Below are positions 8,099 to 16,636 of a stretch of DNA of 64,000 bases, piece by piece (position 1 is the stretch's first letter; each line of letters begins with the position of its first letter). Position numbers and translations under genes: made by a program. The stretch comes from Bifidobacterium criceti (lineage in GTDB: Bacteria > Actinomycetota > Actinomycetes > Actinomycetales > Bifidobacteriaceae). The stretch lies in assembly GCF_002286935.1 (NCBI RefSeq), contig NZ_MVOH01000011.1, forward strand, positions 1-64,000. Reading direction: 5' to 3'. Under the pieces are notes generated by a model. It saw only the letters and a list, made by a program, of their open reading frames with translations. It ran no database searches and had not been told where the DNA came from.

Positions 8099-10177
8099 CT
8101 ACTGCGGGCATACGGCGCGCAGGATCATCTGCGCATACGCCTGCGCGCCGAGTTCGTTCGGATGCGTGCCGTCGTCGTACAGGTATTCGGGATGCGCGCC
8201 CGACAATCCGGACCAGTCGATGACGCCGACGTTCCCATGCGCATGCGCGGCATCGAGGAACATCTGGTTCGTCTGCTCGATCCATGCGACGGGGGCACGT
8301 GTCGTCAGGAAATACAACGGCCTGCCGTTCGCGAGGCGGATGACCTCGTCGACCGCCTGCTGCGTCGGCGGCCCGTTCGTGCCGAGCGCGAAGATGATGA
8401 CCTGCGGGTCTTCGGATGTGAGGAACTGCGTGAGCATATCGACGCCCGCGCCGAACTGGCGGCTCACGGCACCGTCGACATGCGCGTTCGGGAAATGCTG
8501 CGTGAGCACAGGCGCGACGCCTTCGGTCACCGAATCGCCGATGATGAGCATGCGCGCGTCGCATGTGCCGGCCGCGTTGTCGCAGTGCCAACGCGCGGGG
8601 TCGAGGTTGTCGGGCGCCTTGAGCGCATCGACCTTCGGCTTCGGCGGCTCCGGCTTCGCCGTAGGAGTCGGCGCCGTCTGCAGGGGTTTCGGCGGCGGCG
8701 ATGACATCTGCTGCTTGCGCATCGCGTCGAGCTCATGCTTCGCCTGCTCGGCCGTCATGCCGAGTTCGGGGCGCAACGCGACGGCACGGTCATGCATGAG
8801 CGTGCGCCACGGCAGCGGCAGCATCATGACGATGATGATGACGACGCCCGTCACGGCGCCGATGAACGCCCCCGGACGCTGCGTGCGCTGCGGGTTGTCA
8901 TGGGTGCGTTTGAGCCACGGCAGCCACGGTGCGCCACGCAACGCCTCGATCGTCTGGTGGAAGACCTCACCAACGATGAGGATGATGGCGAACTGCCCAA
9001 GCACCATCCACCACGGCGTCGTCGCACGCGTCGCCGGGTTCATCACGAGGATGAGCGGATAGTGCACGAGATACAACGAGAACGAGCGTGAACTGAGGTA
9101 TGCGAGCGCCTTGACGCCCATCGCGCGGCGGAAGGCACCGCCGTGCATGCCCGCCCAGACCATGAGCGCCGTGAGCGCCGCGTACAGCAGGAATCCCCCA
9201 TGGTACATCCACGCGGACGACGCGTCGACGGTGAACATCGAGATGACGATCGCGGCGGCGCATACGAACGCGCAGCAATCGACGACCGTATGCGCGCGCA
9301 CGGTGACGGTGCGTGCGCCGACGTGCACATCACGGCTCCATGCGCGCCATGCGGCGGGCAATGCGAGGCCATCGCCATCACCGGACGTGCGGTGGACGAG
9401 GACGGCGAGGAGCGCACCGACGAGCAGTTCGGCGGCGCGCGTGTCGAGACCGTAGTAGATGCGCGACGTGTCGCGGCCCGGCGCATACAGCATCGCCATA
9501 TCCGCCGTCGAAATCGCGATGAGAACGGCGATGGTGCATGCACGCGCCCATGTGCGGCGCACGACGCGCGCGATAAGCGCGAACAGCAACGGCCACAGCA
9601 GATAGAACTGCATGATGAGGCTCGTATACCACAGATGCGTGAGCGGCGACGGCAATCCGGCGGCGTCGAAATACGAGACGTGGCGGAAGATGTACGACCA
9701 ATTGCTGTAGAAAAGCGCGCTCGGCACGGCGTCGGCGCGCAGTTTGAGCAGCAGTGACGGCGCCCACGTGTACACGATGACGGCGGCGAACGCGATCGTC
9801 GTCAATACGGGCGGCCAAATGCGGCGCGCGCGCCTGTCCATGAACCGCGGATAGGAGAAGCGGCGCGCGTCAAGCAATCCGAGCATGCCACGCGTGATGA
9901 GGAACCCGGAGATGACAAAGAAGACGGTCACGCCGAGGAAGCCGCCCGACGCGAGCTGCGGGCGCATATGGTAGAGGATGACACCGAGGATCGCGAGCGC
10001 GCGCAGGCCGTCGATCGCGCGGATGTGCGCCTGGGTGGCCTCACGGCGCGCGACGGGGCGCACAGGCGCGCCGTCGCCGCCGCTGCCATTATGTGGTGTT
10101 CCCGGAACGTCGGGGTGCCCCGGGTTCGTCGTGACGTTGAGTTGCGACGCGTTGTCGCTTGCGATGATGCGTTGCAT
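8099..10177 (-). CDS. OatA-like acyltransferase: AT3 membrane domain fused to SGNH domain
   Basis: A 692-residue membrane protein with two parts. Residues ~50-440 are an acyltransferase-3 domain with about ten membrane segments; RAIDGLRALAILGVILYHM holds the conserved His, followed by GVTVFFVISGFLITRGML and HLWYTSLIMQFYLLWP. After a Pro/Lys-rich linker (~500-540) comes an extracytoplasmic SGNH domain: IIGDSVTEG (Ser nucleophile), FALGTNGP (Asn block) and DDGTHPNELG (Asp and His of the triad). Proteins of this build O-acetylate cell-surface glycans, for example peptidoglycan (OatA) or exopolysaccharide; the true acceptor is unknown. The gene begins 6 bp after the second DAHP synthase and has no clear ribosome-binding site, so coupled translation is likely. 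Confidence 0.85.
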   Translation of the reverse strand: MQRIIASDNASQLNVTTNPGHPDVPGTPHNGSGGDGAPVRPVARREATQAHIRAIDGLRALAILGVILYHMRPQLASGGFLGVTVFFVISGFLITRGMLGLLDARRFSYPRFMDRRARRIWPPVLTTIAFAAVIVYTWAPSLLLKLRADAVPSALFYSNWSYIFRHVSYFDAAGLPSPLTHLWYTSLIMQFYLLWPLLFALIARVVRRTWARACTIAVLIAISTADMAMLYAPGRDTSRIYYGLDTRAAELLVGALLAVLVHRTSGDGDGLALPAAWRAWSRDVHVGARTVTVRAHTVVDCCAFVCAAAIVISMFTVDASSAWMYHGGFLLYAALTALMVWAGMHGGAFRRAMGVKALAYLSSRSFSLYLVHYPLILVMNPATRATTPWWMVLGQFAIILIVGEVFHQTIEALRGAPWLPWLKRTHDNPQRTQRPGAFIGAVTGVVIIIVMMLPLPWRTLMHDRAVALRPELGMTAEQAKHELDAMRKQQMSSPPPKPLQTAPTPTAKPEPPKPKVDALKAPDNLDPARWHCDNAAGTCDARMLIIGDSVTEGVAPVLTQHFPNAHVDGAVSRQFGAGVDMLTQFLTSEDPQVIIFALGTNGPPTQQAVDEVIRLANGRPLYFLTTRAPVAWIEQTNQMFLDAAHAHGNVGVIDWSGLSGAHPEYLYDDGTHPNELGAQAYAQMILRAVCPQ

Positions 10178-10183
10178 CGTGCG

Positions 10184-11305
10184 TCAGCGGCGTGCGGCGA
10201 CAGCGTCGGCGAGTGTACGCAGCACCTCTTCGGTACGGTCCCACGGCACGCACGCGTCGGTCACGGACTGGCCATAGACGAGTTCGTCGAGCGGCGCGGG
10301 CTTCTGGTGGCCGCCTTTGAGGAAGCTTTCCATCATGATGCCGAGGATGCCGCGTTCGCCGGCGGCGATGCGCGACGCGATGTCCTCGACGACGCGCGCC
10401 TCGACGACTTCGTCCTTGCCGCAATTGCCATGCGCGGCGTCGATGATGAGGCCGTGGTCGCTCGGGCCGGACGCCTTCGACGCCTTGAGCGCGGCAAGCG
10501 CGTCGGCGACCGAGACCGGATCGTAGTTCGGGCCGGCGCTTGAGCCGCGCAACACGAGATGGCAGTCGGGGTTGCCTTTCGTCTCGGCGGAGATGACCTG
10601 GCCGTCGAGGTTGACGGACAGGAAATGGTGCTCGAATGCGGCCGTGTAGCATGAGTCGGCGGCCGGTTTGACCGAGCCGTCGGTCGCGTTCTTGAAGCCG
10701 ATCGGCATGCTCATGCCGCTCGCGAGTTCGCGGTGGACCTGGCTTTCGGTGTTGCGTGCGCCGATCGCGCCCCAGCTGATGAGGTCGCACAGGTACTGCG
10801 GTGTGATTGGGTCGAGCCATTCGGTCGCGGCGGGAAGCCCGAGCGACAGGACGTCGGTGAGCACTTTGCGCGCGAGCCACATGCCTTTGCGGATGTCGAA
10901 ACGGCCATTGAGGTCGGGGTCGTTGATGAGGCCCTTCCAACCGATCGTCGTACGCGGTTTCTCGAAATAGACGCGCATGACGATCATCAGGCGGTCACGC
11001 AGTTCCTCGTTCAACGCGGCGAGTTTCGTCGCGTATTCGTGCGCGGCCTTCGGATCGTGGATCGAACAGGGGCCGACGATCGCGAGGAGGCGGTCGTCGC
11101 GGCCATGGAGGATGTCGCGAATCTGGCGGCGGGAATCGAGGACGAGGTCGCCCATCTCGTCGGTAAGCGGCAGTTCCTTGATGAAATAACGGGGCGCCGG
11201 GATCGGGTCGAGCTGACGGATGTTGACGTCGACGGTCTCAGGGACGACGGCGCGTGCGTCGAGCACCTTGTCCTGTGAACTGTCCGGACCACGAAGGGCT
11301 GCCAT
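10184..11305 (-). CDS. aroG: Class I DAHP synthase, paralogue 2
   Basis: Second DAHP synthase, 373 residues from the ATG at 11305 (MAALRGPDSS), preceded by GAGGAAACGAGGAACC. It shares all active-site motifs with the copy at 6740-8008: LLAIVGPCSIHDPKAAHEYA, YFEKPRTTIGWKGLINDP, GARNTESQVHRELASGMS, PIGFKNATDGSVKPA and DAAHGNCGKDE. It lacks the long N-terminal extension of that copy. Class I isozymes normally differ in which aromatic amino acid inhibits them, so the pair may give separate feedback control; which amino acid each responds to cannot be read here. It lies immediately upstream of the acyltransferase gene. Confidence 0.93.
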   Translation of the reverse strand: MAALRGPDSSQDKVLDARAVVPETVDVNIRQLDPIPAPRYFIKELPLTDEMGDLVLDSRRQIRDILHGRDDRLLAIVGPCSIHDPKAAHEYATKLAALNEELRDRLMIVMRVYFEKPRTTIGWKGLINDPDLNGRFDIRKGMWLARKVLTDVLSLGLPAATEWLDPITPQYLCDLISWGAIGARNTESQVHRELASGMSMPIGFKNATDGSVKPAADSCYTAAFEHHFLSVNLDGQVISAETKGNPDCHLVLRGSSAGPNYDPVSVADALAALKASKASGPSDHGLIIDAAHGNCGKDEVVEARVVEDIASRIAAGERGILGIMMESFLKGGHQKPAPLDELVYGQSVTDACVPWDRTEEVLRTLADAVAARR

Positions 11306-11519
11306 GGTTCCTCGTTTCCTCTCCTCAATACACCACTGAATCCGGATCCTGCCGGAAAAACCGAATACCCATACTAGGACACATCCCCTGACGTATCGGG
11401 CGCCTGTATCACAACGCGGCGCGAAGGATGCACCCATCCTCCACACCGCGCGTGCACACACCACTCACACCGTGCACATTGCGCACACCATGCACACCGT
11501 GGCCGTGGTTACCGTCGCA

Positions 11520-12857
11520 TCACGCGAGCGCGCCCATCGGATCCCACGCCGGCAGCATCGTCGCGGGCTCGTCGAGCGCCTTGCGGTACTCGTCGGGCAG
11601 CATCGCCTTCGGCACGGCGACTTCGAAGACGTATTCGTCGAACCAGTCGTCACCCATCGTGAAGTACCCCTTGTCGGCGATCTTCGTACCCCACGAATTC
11701 TCGACGCGCCAGCGGCGCGTCGTCGTGCCGTCGTCGTCGACGTCGACGCCGACGAACGCCATCGCATGGTTCATCGCGGAATCACCGAAGCGTACACGCT
11801 GCTCCTTCGTCATGTCGAAGTCGACACGGTAGACCTTGCCGTATTCGAACAGGTCGGCCGCCCATGCGCCGTCGACGCGGTCCATCATCGGATGGCAGTC
11901 GGCGCCGAACCACACCGGGATGCCCTGCTCGACGAGGATGTCGCGCACGCAGTCCTTCATGAACTGCACCGGCACGTTGAGGTATGCGGTCGGGTCGCCG
12001 CCCGCGACATTGTTCAGATGCTCGATGCCGATCCTGTGGCCCTTCACATGCTCACGGCGCGGGTCGTCGACGAGGCACACGTAGCTTTCGAGGTCGGCGG
12101 AGCCGACGTACTTGTTCCAGAACTCCTGCGGCGTGATCTCGCCGTCGCGGTGGAACACGCCGTCCGCATCCGTCCACTCCCAGTGGAAGCGCTTCGGCGG
12201 TTCGCCGAGGTGGATCGTGAGCATGCGGTGGCCGGCTTCGACGGTACGGCGCACGATCTCGTCGATCTGGTCCGGTTCGTCGACCATATGCGCGACGGCC
12301 GTATGCAGCAGGCGGCGCAGCTGTGTGTTCATCTCGCCGGTGTTCTTCGACGATTCGGTCTCCGGGTACAGGTCCTTCGGCACGGCACCGTACTTCTTGT
12401 AGATGTTCATCGCCATCGTCCACTGGCCACCGTCGCCCATGACATCGGCGAGCATATGCTGGAACAGGCGCGAATCGACGGGTTCGCCCGAACGGATGAG
12501 GTCGGCGATGTCACCCATGAAATAGTTGACGCGCTCAAGCTTGTCGTAGTACATCGCATAGTTCTGCGAGAACTCGAACTCCTTGAGGTTCATGTTCTTC
12601 TTCGCGACGAACCTGGCGACGTTGAGCGAGCTGAACAGCCAGCAGCGGCCCGAACGGTCCTGATGCGTCGCCTCGCCGTTGTCGACGGTCGTCGAGAACC
12701 GGCGCTGGAGCAGGCGCGCACGGTCGTAGTTGCGCGCGACCTTGTCGATGCCGGCGGCGGTCACGGCGTTCATCGCCATGCGGTTGACGGGGTCGGAGTC
12801 GAAATCGGCGGTCATTTCGTTGAGTGTGTCGGCGGACAGCGGTGCTATCTCGGTCAA
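11520..12857 (-). CDS. pepC: Aminopeptidase C (bleomycin hydrolase family)
   Basis: A 445-residue cytoplasmic cysteine aminopeptidase of family C1B that removes N-terminal residues from peptides. The papain-type active site is complete: Gln66 and Cys72 in HQDRSGRCWLFSS, His364 in NHAMAFVGV and Asn387 in RVENSWGTK. The start codon is TTG at 12857; it is chosen because AGGAGGGACC precedes it and because the protein then begins TEIAPLSADTLNEM, normal for the family. Members usually end near the active site and trim their own C-terminus; here the tail runs to DPMGALA. It lies 175 bp downstream of the DivIVA-like gene's stop, with a hairpin between. Confidence 0.93.
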   Translation of the reverse strand: MTEIAPLSADTLNEMTADFDSDPVNRMAMNAVTAAGIDKVARNYDRARLLQRRFSTTVDNGEATHQDRSGRCWLFSSLNVARFVAKKNMNLKEFEFSQNYAMYYDKLERVNYFMGDIADLIRSGEPVDSRLFQHMLADVMGDGGQWTMAMNIYKKYGAVPKDLYPETESSKNTGEMNTQLRRLLHTAVAHMVDEPDQIDEIVRRTVEAGHRMLTIHLGEPPKRFHWEWTDADGVFHRDGEITPQEFWNKYVGSADLESYVCLVDDPRREHVKGHRIGIEHLNNVAGGDPTAYLNVPVQFMKDCVRDILVEQGIPVWFGADCHPMMDRVDGAWAADLFEYGKVYRVDFDMTKEQRVRFGDSAMNHAMAFVGVDVDDDGTTTRRWRVENSWGTKIADKGYFTMGDDWFDEYVFEVAVPKAMLPDEYRKALDEPATMLPAWDPMGALA

Positions 12858-12963
12858 GGTCCCTCCTTGTATGCTGGGGTTGGTTGTTGGTCGGTCAGTT
12901 GGTTCGGGAAACAGATGTCGTGCGTTCGGACGCGGCCTTATGCGGCCGCCCGCCGCATACGAA

Positions 12964-12996
12964 CGAGTTCCGGACGTGGTCCACGTCCGGAACTCG
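12964..12996 (-). terminator. Hairpin after the DivIVA-like gene
   Basis: A perfect 16-bp inverted repeat, CGAGTTCCGGACGTGG and its complement, separated by one base, 35 bp past the stop of the upstream gene. No T-run follows on either strand, so it is a terminator or mRNA-stabilising hairpin without the classic tail. Confidence 0.6.
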
Positions 12997-13031
12997 CCGG
13001 CGGTGCGCGCATGTGCCGCGCGCGGACAGCG

Positions 13032-14654
13032 TCAGTCGGTCAGCTGTGTCGCGTCGGGATCGTTGTCGCTCGCGTCGAACGACGTCGCCGCCGCATCGTC
13101 GGCGCCTACGGGACCATCGGAACCGTCGTCGGTCACGACATCGATCGTCTCGGTCTGCGTCTCCTGCACGTGCGGTGCGGCATCGTCGGCGGTGTCGTCC
13201 GCACGATCGGCGTCGCCATCATCGGTGGCATCGTCGTGCAACATCGGCGTCGGCGGCACAATCGGCGTATGCGCGACGGGCGCGTGGTCGTCGATGAGCA
13301 CCGACGCCTGCGCATCGTCATCGTCGGTGTCGTCATCGTCGGTATCGTTGTCGGATTCGACGAAGGCGTTGACGACGGACATGTTGTCGGTCGAATGCGC
13401 GTTGTCGACGCCGAGACCGAAGCCGGCGAACGCGTTCGCGAACATCGAACGCAACTCGGAGACGCGCTGCGTGATGTCGGCCTCACGGCTCTGCAGGTCG
13501 CCGATGCGCTTCGTCAGGCCGTCAAGCTCGGACTGCGCGGCGCGGCGGCGCTGCTCGATCTGGTTGCTCGCCTCCTCGCTCGCCTTACGCACGATCTGCG
13601 CGGACTCCTCGTCCGCCTCCTTGCGCTTGTGCGCGGCGTAGGCGTCGGCCTCCTCGCGGATCTGCTTCGCCTCGGCGATCTGCGTCTCGGCTTCCTCCTT
13701 CGCCTGCTGACGGCGCTCCTCAAGGTTCTTGAGCAGCTCGGAGACCTTCTTCGTCGCCTCGTCCTGCTGCGCGGCGATGTCGGCGCGGATCTGCTCGACC
13801 TCGGCGTTGACCTGGCTCATCGTCTTCGTGCGGTTGACCTCGGCCGTGTCGGTGATCTCCTGCGCGTGCGACTTCGCGGAATCGGTGATCTCACCGGCCT
13901 TGCGCTGCGCCTCGGTCATGAGTTTCGACACCTGCTCGCGCACATCGGCGAGTTTCTTGTTCGCATCGGCGAGCGCCGTCTCGATCTGGTCGTTCGTCTC
14001 GCTCTTGAGACGCGCGATCTCCTCGTTCGCGCTGCGGCGCTGTTCGCTGATCTGTGCGGCCGCCTGCGCGCGCATCTCGGACAGCTCACGTTCCTGCGAC
14101 GCCTTCTCCGCCTCAAGACGCTTGACATGTTCCTCACGCGAATTCGTCAGCTCAAGGTCGAGCGTCTGACGTTGCTCGCTCACCGTCTTCGCCGTCGACG
14201 CCTTGAGCTGGCTCGCTTCCTGCTGCGCGTTCGTGATGATCGTCGTCGCTTCGTTCTGCGCGTTCTTGAGCATCGTGTCGGCTTTCGCCTGCGCATCGTC
14301 GACGAGATGCTGCGCGTCGAGCTTCGCGTTGTTGATGAGCGTCTGCGATTGCGATTGCGCTTCGACGCGCGCGCTCGCCGCGTCCTTCTTCGCGCGTTCG
14401 AGCAGCTCGGTGCTCGTCTGCTCCGCGGACGCGAGCATCTGCTGCGCGTTCGCGCCAAGGGATGCGAACGAATTGTCCGACGTGGCCTTGCGGTTCTTCT
14501 CCTCCTGCAGCTGCGCCTGAAGCTGCAGCACCGTGTCGTCCCCGGCCTTCACCTGTTCGCGCAGACGGTCGATCGTCGTCTGCGCCGCAATCATCGCCTC
14601 ATCCACACGTTCTTTGTCGTAGCCACGCAGCACGACCGGGAACCGCTCAACCAT
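13032..14654 (-). CDS. DivIVA/Wag31-like long coiled-coil protein
   Basis: A 540-residue protein. The first ~35 residues (VERFPVVLRGYDKERVDEAM) match the membrane-binding N-terminus of DivIVA-type proteins. Residues ~30-420 are an almost unbroken coiled coil rich in Glu, Lys, Gln and Ala (for example QQEASQLKASTAKTVSEQRQ). The last ~110 residues are acidic and disordered (runs such as DNDTDDDDTDDDDA). Proteins of this build gather at cell poles or septa in actinobacteria and organise cell-wall growth; that role here is inferred. The start at 14654 has AAAGGA seven bases upstream. The long acidic tail is not part of standard DivIVA. Confidence 0.75.
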   Translation of the reverse strand: MVERFPVVLRGYDKERVDEAMIAAQTTIDRLREQVKAGDDTVLQLQAQLQEEKNRKATSDNSFASLGANAQQMLASAEQTSTELLERAKKDAASARVEAQSQSQTLINNAKLDAQHLVDDAQAKADTMLKNAQNEATTIITNAQQEASQLKASTAKTVSEQRQTLDLELTNSREEHVKRLEAEKASQERELSEMRAQAAAQISEQRRSANEEIARLKSETNDQIETALADANKKLADVREQVSKLMTEAQRKAGEITDSAKSHAQEITDTAEVNRTKTMSQVNAEVEQIRADIAAQQDEATKKVSELLKNLEERRQQAKEEAETQIAEAKQIREEADAYAAHKRKEADEESAQIVRKASEEASNQIEQRRRAAQSELDGLTKRIGDLQSREADITQRVSELRSMFANAFAGFGLGVDNAHSTDNMSVVNAFVESDNDTDDDDTDDDDAQASVLIDDHAPVAHTPIVPPTPMLHDDATDDGDADRADDTADDAAPHVQETQTETIDVVTDDGSDGPVGADDAAATSFDASDNDPDATQLTD

Positions 14655-14794
14655 AGTCAATCCTTTCGCGAAAGGTGTCCGCAAAGACGTCGCGCACGTC
14701 CCGCGACGCGCGCCCACTTCAATGAACTCTAGTCTATCCGTGTCGCCTATCATCGCCGCAACACGCAAAAACTCACATTGAGCGGAAATCGACG

Positions 14795-14956
14795 CCGATT
14801 GCGGCGTGCGGCGAACGTTGTAGACAGCCGCACACTGCGGCACCGCCGCCAACCATGTCCGCACAACCGCCGCAAACGGCCGCGCACGGCGGCACCGCCG
14901 CCAACACCGTCCATACAACCGCCGCAGACGGCTGTACTCTGCGGCACCGCCGCCGA
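14795..14956. repeat. Family B 52-bp repeats, three units, abutting pcp
   Basis: Three copies of a dyad-rich unit with the core GCGGCACCGCCGCC. The cores recur at 14845, 14897 and 14949, a spacing of exactly 52 bp. The last unit supplies the stop codon of the pcp-like gene (CTA in GCCGACTAC). Between cores the sequence varies (ATGTCCGCACAACCGCC, ACCGTCCATACAACCGCC). No reading frame fits. The same unit makes a longer array at 62140-62635. The rest of the 302-bp gap (14655-14794) holds the promoter region of the DivIVA-like gene and nothing else recognisable. Confidence 0.85.
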
Positions 14957-15634
14957 CTACAGCAGGATGTCTTTGCTCGTCGGCTGCAGATAGTAGCGCG
15001 CGGCGGATCGGACGAGGTCCTTGCCCGCCTGCACCTGTTGGCGCAGCGAAAGCCCATGCTGCGGATGCGGCTGTTCGTTGACGGGGGGAAGGTTGACGAA
15101 ACCACCCATTGTGTCGCCGCGTTGCGCCGCCCATTCCTGCAATTGGTAGAACAACGCGTTGCACACGTAGGTGCCCGCGTCCGAGCTGAGCGTCGCGGGG
15201 ATGTTGTCCTTCGCGAACGCGTTGAGGATCGCGCGCAGCGGCAGACCCGTCCAATACGCCGCCGGACCGTCCTCGTTGATGACGCGGCGTCCGGGGATCA
15301 CGTTCTCCGCGTCGGGGCGCGTCGTGTCCTTGAGGTTGATCGCGCACCGTTCGAGGAGGATGCCGCGCGACGCGCGCTTGAGGCCCGTCGCGATGACGAT
15401 GTTCGGTTGCACGTCCTCGAGGGTGTCTCGTAGTTTCGCCCATCCGTTGCGGAAACTGACGGGCACGTGCACGGCGTGCACATCGATCGCGACGTCGTGC
15501 AGCGGATCCTCGATGTTGTCCGGATCGACGCCGACACCTTCGTTCGCGAGCGCATCCGGTACGACGAGCGACGGGTTCACGCTCACACCTTCATACGGAT
15601 CGAATCCGGAAATCACGACGGTAAGTTGCTTCAT
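14957..15634 (-). CDS. pcp: Pyroglutamyl-peptidase I-like protein, catalytic His replaced by Asn
   Basis: A 225-residue member of peptidase family C15, which normally removes N-terminal pyroglutamate. The fold markers are present: VVISGFDPYEG at the start, the Glu box LLERCAINLKD (Glu95) and the nucleophile box SDAGTYVCNALFYQ (Cys158). The third triad member should be the His of GGFxHxP; here the segment reads GGFVNLPPVNEQ, so residue 181 is Asn, confirmed in the bases at 15092-15106. The protein may be inactive, may use another His (HPQHG follows shortly), or the substitution may be a lineage trait. The start at 15634 is the only ATG in the right place. Its 3' end runs into 52-bp repeats. 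Confidence 0.85.
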   Translation of the reverse strand: MKQLTVVISGFDPYEGVSVNPSLVVPDALANEGVGVDPDNIEDPLHDVAIDVHAVHVPVSFRNGWAKLRDTLEDVQPNIVIATGLKRASRGILLERCAINLKDTTRPDAENVIPGRRVINEDGPAAYWTGLPLRAILNAFAKDNIPATLSSDAGTYVCNALFYQLQEWAAQRGDTMGGFVNLPPVNEQPHPQHGLSLRQQVQAGKDLVRSAARYYLQPTSKDILL

Positions 15635-15717
15635 ACGACCCCAGTGTAGACGCGCGCGGCGCACGGGGTGTCCATTCCTCGTGCGCCGCGCGGCCATATC
15701 AACGATTCCGACGATGT

Positions 15718-16545
15718 TCAGCTGAGCGCTTGTGTGAACATCGTATGCACATGGCGTTTCGCGGCCGCCTTCGTGATCTCGTCCGCGATGACGGCTGCGA
15801 ACGGCATGTCGTCTTTCGTCGTGACCTTCATGTTGAGCGGCGAGCCGCCGACGATCGCCACGGGCGTATCGGGGAGGTAGTCGACGACGACGCGCGTGTC
15901 GTCGGTCGGACGGAAGTCGGGGTCGTCGGACGCGAGGTCGTAGGCTTCGTGGATCGTCGAGAAACGGAACGCCTGTGGCGTCTGCGCGCGGTACGCATGG
16001 CGGCGTTCGGGCACGGAACGTACCGTTTCGCGGTCGCCGAGGTCCTCGGTGAGCAGGATCGTGTCCGTCGAGGGGCATGCGACGGTCGCCGCGTCGAATT
16101 CGTCGAGCGCGTCGATGCAGCCGTCGATCTGCGTTTGGGTGACGAACGGACGTACCGAATCGTGGATGAGGACCTTCGCGTCGCCGGGCACGCCGGCTGC
16201 CGCGAGTGTCTCGAGCGCGGCGGATGTGCTGTCCGCGCGTTCGGCGCCGCCGTCGATGACGGCACGCACTTTCGTGTATGTGGCGTCGGTGATGAGTTGT
16301 TCGACCGCGCCGCGCACATGTGCGTTGACGACGACGATGATGTCGCTCACGCGCGCGTTGTGTTCGAACGCGTCGATGCTCCATCCGACGATCGGTTTGC
16401 CGTCAAGCGCGACGAGCTGTTTCGGATTGTCGGGGTCGAACCGCAACCCCGCGCCCGCCGCGAGCACGACGGCGACGACGGGTGCGCCCTGCTCCGCTTC
16501 GCGGCGTCCCTCGGCGCCGACGGTCGTCACATCCTGTTGTTCCAT
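15718..16545 (-). CDS. ispD: 2-C-methyl-D-erythritol 4-phosphate cytidylyltransferase
   Basis: A 275-residue nucleotidyltransferase of the MEP isoprenoid pathway, joining CTP and methylerythritol 4-phosphate. The CTP-binding start is VVAVVLAAGAGLR followed by NPKQLVALDGKPIVGW; VLIHDSVRPFVT, RAQTPQAFRF, TDDTRVVV and GSPLNMKVTTKDDM are all IspD signatures. An N-terminal extension of ~20 polar residues and a C-terminal tail make it longer than the usual ~230. The start at 16545 has AAGGATGAG upstream. An AT-rich promoter region precedes it. It lies 91 bp downstream of the PgeF-type gene. Confidence 0.9.
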   Translation of the reverse strand: MEQQDVTTVGAEGRREAEQGAPVVAVVLAAGAGLRFDPDNPKQLVALDGKPIVGWSIDAFEHNARVSDIIVVVNAHVRGAVEQLITDATYTKVRAVIDGGAERADSTSAALETLAAAGVPGDAKVLIHDSVRPFVTQTQIDGCIDALDEFDAATVACPSTDTILLTEDLGDRETVRSVPERRHAYRAQTPQAFRFSTIHEAYDLASDDPDFRPTDDTRVVVDYLPDTPVAIVGGSPLNMKVTTKDDMPFAAVIADEITKAAAKRHVHTMFTQALS

Positions 16546-16577
16546 GGTCTCATCCTTCGTTCGTTCCTACACAATAC

Positions 16578-16608
16578 AATATACAATACAAAATAAATCT
16601 AACATCAA
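16578..16608 (-). promoter_or_regulatory. Probable ispD promoter
   Basis: On the minus strand TTGATG (16603-16608) is followed after 17-19 bases by TGTATA/TATATT (16578-16585). The surrounding ~50 bp are strikingly AT-rich in this GC-rich window, and the site is ~35 bp upstream of the start codon. Confidence 0.5.
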
Positions 16609-16636
16609 TGCAGCGCACATATGCGCAACGGCGCGT

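Noticed and set aside
11472..14732. Plus-strand open frame of more than 1,000 codons opposite pepC and the DivIVA-like gene
   Set aside because: It is the mirror of two well-supported minus-strand genes, is full of Arg/Leu/Val-rich filler and has no family motif; long antisense frames are normal at this GC content.
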